Source: Poriferisodalis sp965215815
GTDB taxonomy: Bacteria; Actinomycetota; Acidimicrobiia; Acidimicrobiales; Poriferisodalaceae
Direction: 5' to 3'
Assembly: GCF_965215815.1 (NCBI RefSeq)
Contig: NZ_CBDCEO010000012.1
Coordinates: 1,747,026 to 1,811,025, forward strand
DNA length: 64,000 bases
Every line of letters begins with the position of its first letter. The first letter of the stretch is position 1. A program made the translations under genes and the position numbers. Below the pieces are notes generated by a model, which searched no databases, had not been told where the DNA came from, and saw nothing but the letters and a program-made list of their open reading frames with translations. Of the stretch, positions 1-7,923 are shown piece by piece.

Positions 1-839
1 CCGGGCATGGCGACCAGCGCATTCGCGAGATCAAGCGATGCGAACCCTGGCTCGGTCTCGATGAAGTAGCCGTTGGGGAGGTAGTCCAGTTCGGCGGCCA
101 GATCAGGGTCGATGCTGTTGCGCTCGAAGAATGCTGCGACGTCATCGGCATTCCAAGCAGGGTCGAGGCTGATCAGCACGCCCCCGGGCAGCATCATCAA
201 CTGACCCGAGTCGGATCTGAAGACCGGATAGCTCTTGGCCTTGGGGTCCTGCTCGCTTGCCGTGCCACGGGAAGCGATCTCGGAATCGACGCGAATGATG
301 ACGCCGAGACTCGACTGGACCACCACATCGCCTTGGGGCACGCCGTCAGCGGAGGCGCGGACCTCCAAGGAGGGATCGAGCCAGACGTCCAGCGTTCGTT
401 CGCCGTCCTGCCAGGTGTCGGGCTCGGCTTCGGCGGGGATGGACCACTCGGGGATCGAACGCGTGCTCTGCCCATCGAGCTGGCCCGGCTGCTGAGCCTG
501 CTCTCGTTGCTGTGGCTGCTCCTGATCTTGGCCCCATGTCGCTTGCGGCGATCGTGCGGACGCTGTTAGCGGTGCAGCTCGACCGTGCGGTGGCTGCACA
601 TTCTCACTTGTTGTTGAGAATGCGTCTGCTGCGGTGACGGTGCGAGCGGCTGCATCGCCGCGGCTGCTCGACGCCGCCGCGACGACTACCCCGGAATCTG
701 CGGCACTGTGCGCAGCGCGCTCAGCGTCGCCGCAAGCGGCAGCCGAGCTGGCAGCCAGAACCAGCACGGTCGCGAGTGCGCCCGCCGCAAAGCGATTCGT
801 GCCGAGACTCGGCGTAGTGCCGCCCGTGCGCTTTCCCAT
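1..839 (-). CDS. Exported S8-type serine protease, N-terminal part (partial)
   Basis: The gene runs off the left edge of the window; 279 N-terminal residues are visible. It starts at an ATG (839) with a basic n-region (MGKRTGG), a hydrophobic stretch and Cys36 in SSAAAC, so it is exported and possibly lipid-anchored, although the lipobox is weak. A Ser/Ala/Gln-rich spacer follows. The last part visible, around FIETEPGFASLDLANAL, resembles the region preceding the catalytic domain in actinobacterial subtilisin-like (S8) proteases. No catalytic Asp/His/Ser is inside the window, so the protease call rests only on that pro-region resemblance. The alternative is another secreted protein with the same N-terminal domain. 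Confidence 0.5.
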   Translation of the reverse strand, partial: MGKRTGGTTPSLGTNRFAAGALATVLVLAASSAAACGDAERAAHSAADSGVVVAAASSSRGDAAARTVTAADAFSTTSENVQPPHGRAAPLTASARSPQATWGQDQEQPQQREQAQQPGQLDGQSTRSIPEWSIPAEAEPDTWQDGERTLDVWLDPSLEVRASADGVPQGDVVVQSSLGVIIRVDSEIASRGTASEQDPKAKSYPVFRSDSGQLMMLPGGVLISLDPAWNADDVAAFFERNSIDPDLAAELDYLPNGYFIETEPGFASLDLANALVAMP

Positions 840-1262
840 GGCCGCAGCGGGGCGATGTCGGGCGGGCGGGCGTTCAACCTGCAAGTGCGGCTCGAGACGC
901 TCGCCGAGCGTGTCCGGCAGATGGCACGATCGTTCGGGTCGCCGTCGGTGACGCCTCCACCATCAACCTCCTGCGCCTCAGCAGCACAGGCACACCCGCC
1001 TGCCCACTGTGGATTGCCGCATTCGCCTATGGGCTATGCCGACATGAAACACATTGGCTATTTCAATGAAGAAGTCTAATTGGCGAGTGGTGGCACTCCC
1101 CCCGTGGGCTTGTCAGGCGGTGAAGTCGGAGGGAAGAGCCTCTTGCAGAGAACTACGAGGGAACCAAGGCCATGAATCGCCTTTGGACAGCATCTTGTAC
1201 CTGGCCACGATGTACACGACTGCTGCGAGCTAGCGACTGTGCTTGTCGCTACCGCTAGCGAG
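840..1262. other. Intergenic region without a recognisable gene
   Basis: Upstream flank of the exported-protease gene and downstream flank of the NifU-N gene. I see no supported coding frame. An AT-richer patch around 1044-1079 could hold the promoter of the leftward protease gene. The right end holds the hairpin described at 1249-1272. Confidence 0.4.
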
Positions 1263-1272
1263 CTAGCGGTAG
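1249..1272. terminator. Perfect 11-bp inverted repeat at the end of the NifU-N gene
   Basis: The arm CTACCGCTAGC (1249-1259) is repeated inverted after a 2-base loop (1262-1272). The TAG stop of the leftward NifU-N gene (1263-1265) lies inside the right arm. No T-run follows on the minus side, so a classical intrinsic terminator is not shown. A transcript-end hairpin or a small protein-binding palindrome are both possible. Confidence 0.45.
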
Positions 1273-1553
1273 TGGGCAAACAGCTCTTCGATGAGTTCGG
1301 TGATGCCGTCTGAGGTGTGGCCCCGCGAGATGTCGATCGTGGCCACGTTGCCGTAGACGTGTACGTGGTCGACGCCACCGCGCTGGAACAGGCGCCACGC
1401 CAGCAGGTCGGCCGGATCCTCGGCGCTGGCCGCATCGTCGGCGCTGTTGTAGTAGCGGTGGCCCGCCCCTGTCAGCGGACGGTTGGTCTCGAAACGCACC
1501 GTGCCCGGACGTGCGGTGGACGGTCGCTCTGCTACTCGAACGGGCTGGCCCAT
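1263..1553 (-). CDS. NifU N-terminal (Nfu_N) domain protein
   Basis: 96 residues. The pattern RFETNRPLTGAGHRYY, then a segment ending in LLAWRLF, then GGVDHVHVYGNVATIDI is that of the Nfu/NifU N-terminal domain (known elsewhere as a small alpha/beta module of iron-sulfur scaffold proteins). The C-terminal NifU cluster-binding domain with its CxxC is absent, so this is a stand-alone domain and scaffold activity is not implied. It is divergent from the acyl-CoA dehydrogenase gene across 92 bases. A TACGCT element sits 8 bases before its ATG, suggesting an almost leaderless transcript. The function is unknown beyond the domain. Confidence 0.7.
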   Translation of the reverse strand: MGQPVRVAERPSTARPGTVRFETNRPLTGAGHRYYNSADDAASAEDPADLLAWRLFQRGGVDHVHVYGNVATIDISRGHTSDGITELIEELFAHYR

Positions 1554-1561
1554 GGCCGATG

Positions 1562-1567
1562 AGCGTA
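1562..1567 (-). promoter_or_regulatory. -10 element of the NifU-N gene
   Basis: TACGCT on the minus strand, ending 8 bases before the ATG at 1553, in the divergent region shared with the acyl-CoA dehydrogenase gene. Confidence 0.4.
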
Positions 1568-1645
1568 GCGAGACAAACCACTAGCTTGGGGCTGCTCGCA
1601 AGCCGGACTTCCCCCGCAATCCTTCCTACGAAACAGGAGCCCGAC

Positions 1646-2929
1646 ATGGCCGCTGCCGACACCGCCGAGATCACCGAGATCACCGAGGAACAGTTCACCG
1701 ACGAGGCAACAGCGTTCCTCGAGGCCAATGCCAAGCGCAAGGCCGAACGGCGCGAGTTCCTCTGGGGCGAGGGGCCCGACAATGCGGCACTCTTCGAAGA
1801 GATCGACCGCGAGCGCGAGGAGCAGGAACTTGACGAGGCCAAGGCGTGGCGAGCCACCAAGTACGACGCCGGCTACGGCTGGATCGGCGGGCCGGTCGAG
1901 CTGGGCGGCAGCGCCCTGCCCCGCAAGTACGAGCGCATCTGGAACCAGCTCGAGGGCCAGTTCGACACGCCCGACGGCGGATTCTTCGGCATCGGCCTGG
2001 GCATGGTGGCCCCCACGATCCTGACGCACGCCAATCCTGAGCTGTCTGCTGAGGTGCTGCCCAAGATGTTCCGAGCCGACATCGTGGGCTGCCAGTTGTT
2101 CTCCGAGCCGGGTGCGGGATCCGACCTGGCCAGCCTGCAGATGCGGGCCGACCGCGACGGCGAGGAATGGATCCTCAACGGCCAGAAGGTCTGGACCTCG
2201 GGCGCGCACTATTCCGAGATCGGCGAGGTGATCGCCCGTTCCGACTTCGATCTGCCCAAGCACCAGGGCCTGACCGGGTTCATCGTGGACATGAACGCAC
2301 CCGGCGTGGACGTGCGGCCGCTGCGGCAGATGACCGGCGGGGCGAACTTCAACGAGGTGTACTTCACCGACGTCCGCGTGCCCGACTCGCACCGCCTCGG
2401 CGACGTGAACCAGGGCTGGGGTGTGGCGCTGACGACGCTCATGAACGAACGCGCGGCGATCGGCGGAGGGTCCGGCGGCGGCGGCAGCTTCACCAAGCTG
2501 GCAGCCATGGCGACCCACTACGGCGTGAACGGTGACGCCTTGACCCGCCAAAGGCTCGCCGAGATCTACACCCACGGCAAGGTGCTGGGCTGGTCGAACC
2601 AGCGCACGATGGATGCGCTGCGGGCTGGTCGCACGCCCGGGCCAGAGATGTCGCTGTCGAAGATGGGGCTGATCCGCCAGATGAACGCCACCTGCAACTT
2701 CGTCAGCAACACGTTGGGGGAAAAGCTGGCGGTCAATACCGGCGAGTGGGGAACCTTTTCGTGGGCCGGCTACGTGCTGGGCTTCCCGGCCATGCGCATC
2801 GCCGGCGGCTCAGACGAAGTGATGCGCAACATCGTCGGCGAGCGCGTGCTGGGGCTGCCCAAGGAGCCCGGCATCGACACCACCAGCCCGTTCCGTGATC
2901 TGAGGGTCGGCACCCAGCGCGTCGAATAG
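1646..2929 (+). CDS. Acyl-CoA dehydrogenase
   Basis: 427 residues, the usual length for the family. These are FAD flavoenzymes that form the alpha,beta-double bond in acyl-CoA thioesters, in beta-oxidation or related degradation. Visible hallmarks are the FAD/substrate segment CQLFSEPGAGSDLASL, the middle-domain run GQKVWTSGAHYSE, and the C-terminal GGSDEVMRNIVGERVLGLP. The start was set at 1646 because AGGAG (1635-1639) lies six bases upstream, although the frame is open further upstream. It diverges from the NifU-N gene. Substrate specificity cannot be read from the sequence; the Acidimicrobiia carry many paralogues of this type. Confidence 0.9.
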   Translation: MAAADTAEITEITEEQFTDEATAFLEANAKRKAERREFLWGEGPDNAALFEEIDREREEQELDEAKAWRATKYDAGYGWIGGPVELGGSALPRKYERIWNQLEGQFDTPDGGFFGIGLGMVAPTILTHANPELSAEVLPKMFRADIVGCQLFSEPGAGSDLASLQMRADRDGEEWILNGQKVWTSGAHYSEIGEVIARSDFDLPKHQGLTGFIVDMNAPGVDVRPLRQMTGGANFNEVYFTDVRVPDSHRLGDVNQGWGVALTTLMNERAAIGGGSGGGGSFTKLAAMATHYGVNGDALTRQRLAEIYTHGKVLGWSNQRTMDALRAGRTPGPEMSLSKMGLIRQMNATCNFVSNTLGEKLAVNTGEWGTFSWAGYVLGFPAMRIAGGSDEVMRNIVGERVLGLPKEPGIDTTSPFRDLRVGTQRVE

Positions 2930-3232
2930 TCAGCACGGCCGCCGCTAACAGCGGCACTCCTTCGATTTCCTCACCGCCCAGGAAGGCTGTCTGAGCGGTT
3001 CTCTCTCGGCGTCGCCGAGTTGTGCCCATCGTGCGAGGTCACAGCGCTCTTGGGTGTGCTCCCCGACGCGCGTTGGTGAACCGAGCATCTGCGGCCTGCA
3101 TATGTGACTCAAATGCATGTTTACATGCGCTATCGTCCACACGTTATTCAGTCAATGTCAGTTCGGGTCGTCGGCGTGGTGCTGTGCGGCAGCGAGCTGT
3201 TGTGGGCCTGCAGCAGGCCCCAAAGCCCTCTA
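2930..3232. other. Intergenic region ahead of fibronectin-III copy A
   Basis: No supported gene. A short hairpin (GCCGC-TAACA-GCGGC) lies just after the dehydrogenase stop. The last ~70 bases resemble, with substitutions, the sequence upstream of copy B, so the duplicated unit probably once included its promoter region. Confidence 0.4.
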
Positions 3233-4007
3233 GGAGTGAAGCCCGTGGCCTCTGACGCACTGCGTTTCCATACCCCCCCCCTGCGGAATAGGGCCCCGCA
3301 GGCGCAGATGGTCTGTGCCCGCAGCGCTGGTGGCGATGGCGCTCGCAGCAGCAGTCTTGTCTCCTGCTGTGGGGGCGTCTGCTAGCTCGCTGCATCCCAA
3401 GGGGCTGTCCGCGTCGCTGGTGGACGGGACGGTCACTTTGAGCTGGACCGCGCCCATCGACGACGCCGGCTCGGTGACGGGCTATCAGGTGCTGCGTCGC
3501 CGTCCCGGGGTGGACGCGGTCGGGACGTTCCATGTTGTCGCCGAGGACACCGCCAGCGCCGAGACCTCTTTTGTTGACCGCTGCGCGGACCAGGCCAACA
3601 CCAAATACACCTATCGAGTCAAAGCGCGCCGCGGCGACCAGCTCAGCCGCTGGGGGAACTACTCACGCGTCGACCTGGCCGCCGACTACGTGTCGGCTGA
3701 CCCGCAGACCGGCTGTGATCCCGACACCGGCGCACCCCCCACCGACCCCGACCCAGGCAACAGCGACGACGGCGGGAACGGCGACGGCGATCCCGACGGC
3801 GGCGAGGGTGTTGTTGCTGATTCGGCGGTGTCGGTCAAGTCGGACGCGAACGACCAGCAGAACAACAAGCAGATCGTGCCCACGCCCGATGAGGACGAGG
3901 GCGAAAGCGTCGTGCCGCGGTCCTCGCTCCAGAACACCGACTCGGCCCAGTTCCAGGACCGCTCCGAACTGTCGGGCCTGCCCGCCAGCCACCCCAACAC
4001 GCTCGGC
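3233..4007 (+). repeat. Direct repeat, copy A (partner at 7924-8668)
   Basis: About 775 bases nearly identical to 7924-8668 in the same orientation, covering the leader, poly-C tract, signal peptide, first fibronectin-III domain and acidic linker of both exported proteins. Differences are a few substitutions, the length and composition of the C-tract region, and an indel in the Asp/Gly-rich linker. After about 4007/8668 the two genes diverge abruptly to paralogue-level similarity. This looks like a recent duplication or gene conversion limited to the 5' part. Confidence 0.85.
3273..3281 (+). repeat. Poly-C tract (9 C) between an upstream GTG frame and the signal-peptide frame
   Basis: Nine C residues. 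The frame that opens at GTG 3236 (V K P V A S D A L R F H T) enters the tract, but the exported-protein frame leaves it in a different phase. Joining them needs one base fewer or two more. Homopolymeric G/C tracts at gene starts are a known cause of slipped-strand phase variation and of transcriptional slippage. Confidence 0.65.
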
Positions 4008-5675
4008 TTCGACCCCGGCGCTCCCCCTGCGTTCGCCCGTGCCGAACAGGTCGCCGGCCATGACGCTTCGGGCTTCGCGCCCCGCAACGTCACCGCGGAG
4101 CTGACCGATGACGGCATCTTGATCAGCTGGCAACGGCCGGAGCGCCCGGAGTGGCGGGCATGCGCCGGCTACGACATCGAGCGGGTGCCCGGCACCCGCA
4201 GCTTGAACAAGGTCAACCACCCCAGCGGTTACAGCACTTGGGAGGTGACAGAGACCGGCGCCTACTACAAGTACACCTGCGTCGACCGGCGCGCCATAGC
4301 CGGCTTTGAGATCTACCGCACCTCGTTCGGGCACGTGTACCGCGACGGCAGCATCGTCAACCTGTCGGACAGCCAGCCCTACCTGGTCGGCACCGTCATT
4401 GGACGGGAGGGCATCTTCAGCTTCACCGACACCAGCCGTGATGCGCTGGTCGGCCCGCGTCGGCACATTTACCAGATGCGCACCCTGTACGACGCCAATG
4501 AGAATCTCTTCGCCAACGACCGCGATTTCGGCAGCCGGCTGAGCGAGGGCGTGCATGTCTTTCGCGAGCGCGACGCTGCGCGGCCCGATGCGCGCTCCCC
4601 GCAGAACCTGACGGTGTCGATCCCCACTAAGCAAGCCGTCCACGACGGCACCACCCTGGGCATCGAGCTGGACTGGGACCCGCCCACACAGGATGGTTCC
4701 TCTTCCTCGATCACCGGCTATGTGATCCAGCGGCGTCTTGTCACACAGAGCGACCGTGCGCTGCCGTTCGCGGACATCCACACCATCACCGGCACTAACG
4801 CCAGGAACGTCACCTCGTGGGCCGACACCGGCGACGACGTCACCACGACCGTGCGCACGTTGGTTTACGACAACGCCGGCGACTCTGTGCGCACCGACAC
4901 ATACGGCGAGATCGCGCCGCTCACGCAGTTCTCCTACCGGGTGATCGCGGTGCGCGGCACCGGCCGCAGCAACCCCTCCGCCGCGGCATCCACCGATTCG
5001 GAGCGCCAACTCCCCGCAGCAGGCCTGCTCACCGTCACCGACAAATGGCGCACCGGCGCCACCATCCGGGTCAACATGACCGGCACCGGGCTGTCCGACC
5101 ACGCCAAGTACCACCTCGCCCTGGCCGCACCGAACCAGCACAAAGAGAACCGGCTCCTCCACGTCGGCATCGGCGCCACAGGCTGGGGACACAACACCTG
5201 CATCGGCAACCCCGGCAGCCGAGACCTCTCACCGAAAGCATTGGAGGCCTTGGGGTTCTTCCCCAACGCCGACATCGCGACAACCCAGCAAATCGCGAAC
5301 GCACGCCAGACGATCGACGACTGGCTCGCCGCCGACATCAAACGACAGCTCGCCGACTACGTCAGCAGCGGTCCGGTCAAGCCCGATAGCGCCCAGTACA
5401 ACCTGTACGGCGCCCAATTCGCCCGGCTGTTCGGCAGCGAGGGATGCATGCACACCGACGACGCGTACGTCACCGTCAGCGGCCTGACTCCCGGCACCGC
5501 CTACACCGCCGAAGCCCTCTTCCGACTCATAAGCGAAGAGCAATACATCGGCGGCCAAGGCGCCGGCGTCAAACCCGAGAACTTCATCCCCACCTGGGAC
5601 GGCGGCTTCTACCCCGGCGGCATCTGGTCACCCGCACACCTCGTCGGCACAGTCACCTTCACCACCGACCCATAA
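3315..5675 (+). CDS. Exported fibronectin type III domain protein (copy A, full length)
   Basis: 786 residues from GTG 3315. A hydrophobic signal segment (residues 1-24, ending PAVGASA) is followed by a clear FN3 domain (about 26-105, with TLSWTAP and the YRVKA strand), an acidic Asp/Gly/Gln-rich linker (about 110-215), and two more FN3-like beta modules (about 255-420 and 430-575). A C-terminal region carries TGWGHNTCIG (near 622) and GCMHTDDAYVTVSG (near 709). Likely a secreted or surface adhesion-type protein. The signal peptide lacks a basic n-region unless translation begins upstream, where PRRRWSVPAAL lies in frame with no usable start codon. The true start is therefore probably GTG 3236, reached across the poly-C tract. 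Its last 48 bases overlap the convergent DUF2442 gene. Confidence 0.75.
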   Translation: MPAALVAMALAAAVLSPAVGASASSLHPKGLSASLVDGTVTLSWTAPIDDAGSVTGYQVLRRRPGVDAVGTFHVVAEDTASAETSFVDRCADQANTKYTYRVKARRGDQLSRWGNYSRVDLAADYVSADPQTGCDPDTGAPPTDPDPGNSDDGGNGDGDPDGGEGVVADSAVSVKSDANDQQNNKQIVPTPDEDEGESVVPRSSLQNTDSAQFQDRSELSGLPASHPNTLGFDPGAPPAFARAEQVAGHDASGFAPRNVTAELTDDGILISWQRPERPEWRACAGYDIERVPGTRSLNKVNHPSGYSTWEVTETGAYYKYTCVDRRAIAGFEIYRTSFGHVYRDGSIVNLSDSQPYLVGTVIGREGIFSFTDTSRDALVGPRRHIYQMRTLYDANENLFANDRDFGSRLSEGVHVFRERDAARPDARSPQNLTVSIPTKQAVHDGTTLGIELDWDPPTQDGSSSSITGYVIQRRLVTQSDRALPFADIHTITGTNARNVTSWADTGDDVTTTVRTLVYDNAGDSVRTDTYGEIAPLTQFSYRVIAVRGTGRSNPSAAASTDSERQLPAAGLLTVTDKWRTGATIRVNMTGTGLSDHAKYHLALAAPNQHKENRLLHVGIGATGWGHNTCIGNPGSRDLSPKALEALGFFPNADIATTQQIANARQTIDDWLAADIKRQLADYVSSGPVKPDSAQYNLYGAQFARLFGSEGCMHTDDAYVTVSGLTPGTAYTAEALFRLISEEQYIGGQGAGVKPENFIPTWDGGFYPGGIWSPAHLVGTVTFTTDP

Positions 5676-5984
5676 CCGAACAATCGGCAACAGCCGAACC
5701 CTGCCCCGCAGGCCCGGCATGATCTCCTCAGGGGCGCAGCCAGTGACTTCCGCGTACAGGGCATCGGCGCACAGTTCCGCGTCGCCAGACCAGCGGATCG
5801 TGCGATGCGGCGAGATGGTCGCGGACTCGAACACCCCGCGCTGGTTCCAAATCTTGAAGACACCCCGACCGGCGCGCTCAGACAGGTCTATCTCGCCTTC
5901 GGCGCCGTCATCGAAACGGACCCACAGGCGGTAGCCGTTCCGAGCCTCAATCGCGACGGGATGCAGCTGCTCAGCCGACATCAT
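5628..5984 (-). CDS. DUF2442 domain protein
   Basis: 118 residues. The segment RNGYRLWVRFDDGAEGEIDL, followed by GVF and later IRWSGDAELCADALY, fits the DUF2442 family of small proteins, which often sit beside a DUF4160/RelE-like toxin. No such partner is seen here, so it may be a solitary survivor. The start was chosen at 5984 (ATGATG) because AAGGGAAG lies just upstream; a longer frame to 6023 has no better signal. The last ~15 residues read through the 3' end of the convergent FN3 gene and are probably not original. The function is unknown; a role as an antitoxin-like regulator is inference. Confidence 0.65.
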   Translation of the reverse strand: MMSAEQLHPVAIEARNGYRLWVRFDDGAEGEIDLSERAGRGVFKIWNQRGVFESATISPHRTIRWSGDAELCADALYAEVTGCAPEEIMPGLRGRVRLLPIVRLWVGGEGDCADEVCG

Positions 5985-6055
5985 GACTTCCCTTGAGAAC
6001 CTCTGTCGATGAAATGCTGACACTCGCCTCGCTCACGCCAAATCCTAATGCGAGC

Positions 6056-6166
6056 ACGCGAGGATGGGGACAGAACACCTGCATCGGCATGCACGCCGAC
6101 GACGCGTACGTCATCGTTGGGGGGCCTGGCTACCGGCACTGCCGACACCGCTGAGGCCCTGTTCTT
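6056..6166 (+). pseudogene. Remnant of a third fibronectin-III gene (C-terminal module, internally deleted)
   Basis: The stretch around GGGGACAGAACACCTGCATC matches the TGWGHNTCIG coding region of copy A (5181-5208). It then jumps, at about 6085-6090, to the HTDDAYVTVSGLTPGTAYTAEAL coding region (5447-5520), so about 240 bases are missing. Further base changes break the frame. Copy B ends before this module, so the remnant is not simply its tail. It shows that the locus once held at least one more copy. Confidence 0.7.
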
Positions 6167-6170
6167 GGTT

Positions 6171-7526
6171 CTAGCGCGGTGGATAGCGGTGCTGGCCGAT
6201 GTGGCCTTTGGGGAGCCGGCAGCGTTTGTTGGAGCGCGGGCCGAGGTAGCCGCATGCTGTGTGCGCAGGCGGTGTCTGCGGCGACGGCGACGGCGCGCTC
6301 AGTGCGGTGCCGCGGTGATGAGGCAGTCCGCCGTCCGGGGTCATGCGTCGCAGCATGCCGACCATGTCGGGGACTGTGTATCTCCGATTGCGGCGGCCAC
6401 CTGTGGGACTGACAATGCCCGCTGCATCGAGAGATGTCAGTGCCGCCCGCGCGGCCCTTTCAGTCATGCCCAGCCTCTGGGAGGCCATTCGGGCATCGAG
6501 CACCGGCATCGACGGGAGCGCCTCTAGGAGTATCGCCGCTGTGCTGTCGCGGCGGAAGGTCGCAGCCTGCTGCCATCTGGCGATCATGCCTTCGACGGTC
6601 TGTGTGACAGATGCCGCTTGCCGGTTGGCTTGTTCGCATGAGTTGCTGAACACTCTCAACCAGTCGTGTATGGCAAAGCTGCGGGCTGCTGTGTCATGGG
6701 ATTCGCATACGACCCGTGTCGCGTTGAGCGCGTCGTAGTAACCGGAGCGGTCATGGCTCAGCGCAGCGCTGATCGGAACCGCTGCGCGTGTCACGCCAGC
6801 AGCGACCAAGACGGTGTGGACGAGAGCACGACCCGTTCGGCCGTTGCCGTCTTCGAAGGGATGGATCGTCTCGAACTGGGCATGAATGACCGCCGCCCGC
6901 AACACCGCTGGGTGGTCGCTGGTGTTGAGATAATCAACAAGATCGCTCATGAGCTCGGGCACATGCTCGGCAGGCGCCGGCACAAACGACGCATCGTCCA
7001 CAAGGCACCCAGGAGGTCCGATCCATATCGGTTCGTCGCGAAAGACCCCTCCGACGTCGTGTTCGCGTGTCTCGGCGAAGAGACACCCGTGAACATCAAC
7101 GATGTCCTCCAGCGTGGACATGCTTCCAGCACGCATCTTCTGCCCGAGTTCCACTGCCGCTGCTACCTGTTTTGCCGCACCGAGCGTGAGCGCATCGTTC
7201 TCATCGTCCACAGGCCTGCCGGCCCGACTCAGATAGAGCGCCCACTCGAGGCCTGGCTCCGTGGCCGCGACGCCCTCCATGACGCTCGAGCGGATGCTCT
7301 CGTCGCGAGCCATCATCCAGTCTGCAAGCGTGCCGCCCAGAGTCGTATGAGGCAGTGCCGCGGTCGCAACGAGCGCCCTGTCGGCGGCGGTGACTGCGTT
7401 CATGGAATCGACGCCTAGGCTGGGATCCCATCCTGCTAACGGGTGCGGTACGAAGGCGCGATATGCCCTTCGCCCGAAACCGGTCGGGCTAGCCAGCCAC
7501 CCTTCGGCATCGACATATCTGCCCAC
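6171..7526 (-). CDS. Fic family protein AMPylase, class II, with zinc-finger-like tail
   Basis: 451 residues. The Fic active-site motif HPFEDGNGRTGR (residues 222-233) is complete, including the catalytic His, the Mg-binding residue and the two Arg. Fic enzymes transfer AMP from ATP to protein hydroxyls. The N-terminal helix carries SSVMEG (80-85), matching the (S/T)xxxE(G/N) autoinhibitory motif, so this is a self-inhibited class II type. A winged-helix-like region follows (about 330-395). The C-terminus has C425, C436, H442 and H446, spaced like a small zinc finger. The start is GTG 7526, supported by TATGAT 6 bases upstream, i.e. a leaderless message. It lies opposite to and between the FN3 genes and has no antitoxin partner. 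Target proteins are unknown. Confidence 0.85.
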   Translation of the reverse strand: MGRYVDAEGWLASPTGFGRRAYRAFVPHPLAGWDPSLGVDSMNAVTAADRALVATAALPHTTLGGTLADWMMARDESIRSSVMEGVAATEPGLEWALYLSRAGRPVDDENDALTLGAAKQVAAAVELGQKMRAGSMSTLEDIVDVHGCLFAETREHDVGGVFRDEPIWIGPPGCLVDDASFVPAPAEHVPELMSDLVDYLNTSDHPAVLRAAVIHAQFETIHPFEDGNGRTGRALVHTVLVAAGVTRAAVPISAALSHDRSGYYDALNATRVVCESHDTAARSFAIHDWLRVFSNSCEQANRQAASVTQTVEGMIARWQQAATFRRDSTAAILLEALPSMPVLDARMASQRLGMTERAARAALTSLDAAGIVSPTGGRRNRRYTVPDMVGMLRRMTPDGGLPHHRGTALSAPSPSPQTPPAHTACGYLGPRSNKRCRLPKGHIGQHRYPPR

Positions 7527-7532
7527 CCGCCG

Positions 7533-7538
7533 ATCATA
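7533..7538 (-). promoter_or_regulatory. -10 element of the fic gene
   Basis: TATGAT on the minus strand with a 6-base gap to GTG 7526. It overlaps an imperfect inverted repeat (TCATA...TATGA, about 7534-7551) that could bind a regulator. Confidence 0.5.
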
Positions 7539-7923
7539 TCTGGTCGTATGAGCTACTCGACCGTTGCTGGCGACGCGAAAACGTTGCTATATGGCCGCAT
7601 GGGCTATATGGGTACGCGCCTCGGCTGTTCATGTGGCCAGTCGACGCGAACAGCAACGAACTCTCGTACCACGCCAAATGCCACTTCGAGGAGGCATGCC
7701 TTGGAGGCGAATCAGGTGCTGGTCGGATTCGTCGGCGGCTGAGGCACCGCACAGCTGTCAACGAGGTGGGCCTTTCTTGTGTGCTCTGGATACATGCATG
7801 ACACTCATGTGTAGTTGAGTGTTTGTGGATAAGTCGTGTAGGGTTCCGTGGGCAGCAATCAGTTCGGGTCCCCAGTGCTGTGCGGTCACGAGCCGCTTCG
7901 AGCCAGGGTCCCAAGGCCGTCTT
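7539..7923. other. Intergenic region between fic and fibronectin-III copy B
   Basis: No supported gene. It should contain the promoter of copy B; its last ~60 bases resemble the region upstream of copy A. A short stretch near 7668-7690 weakly resembles copy A around 5097-5120 and could be another FN3 scrap, but the match is too short to call. Confidence 0.35.

Noticed and set aside
1532..2575. Long minus-strand open frame opposite the acyl-CoA dehydrogenase
   Set aside because: It mirrors a well-supported gene with clear family motifs; long antisense frames are expected in DNA this GC-rich.
3663..5192. Long minus-strand frame opposite fibronectin-III copy A
   Set aside because: Shadow of the real gene; its sequence is Gly/Val-rich with no family pattern.
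7656..7720. Another fragment of the fibronectin-III C-terminal module (similar to SDHAKYHLALA)
   Set aside because: Only about 23 aligned bases agree; too short to separate from chance without a computed alignment.
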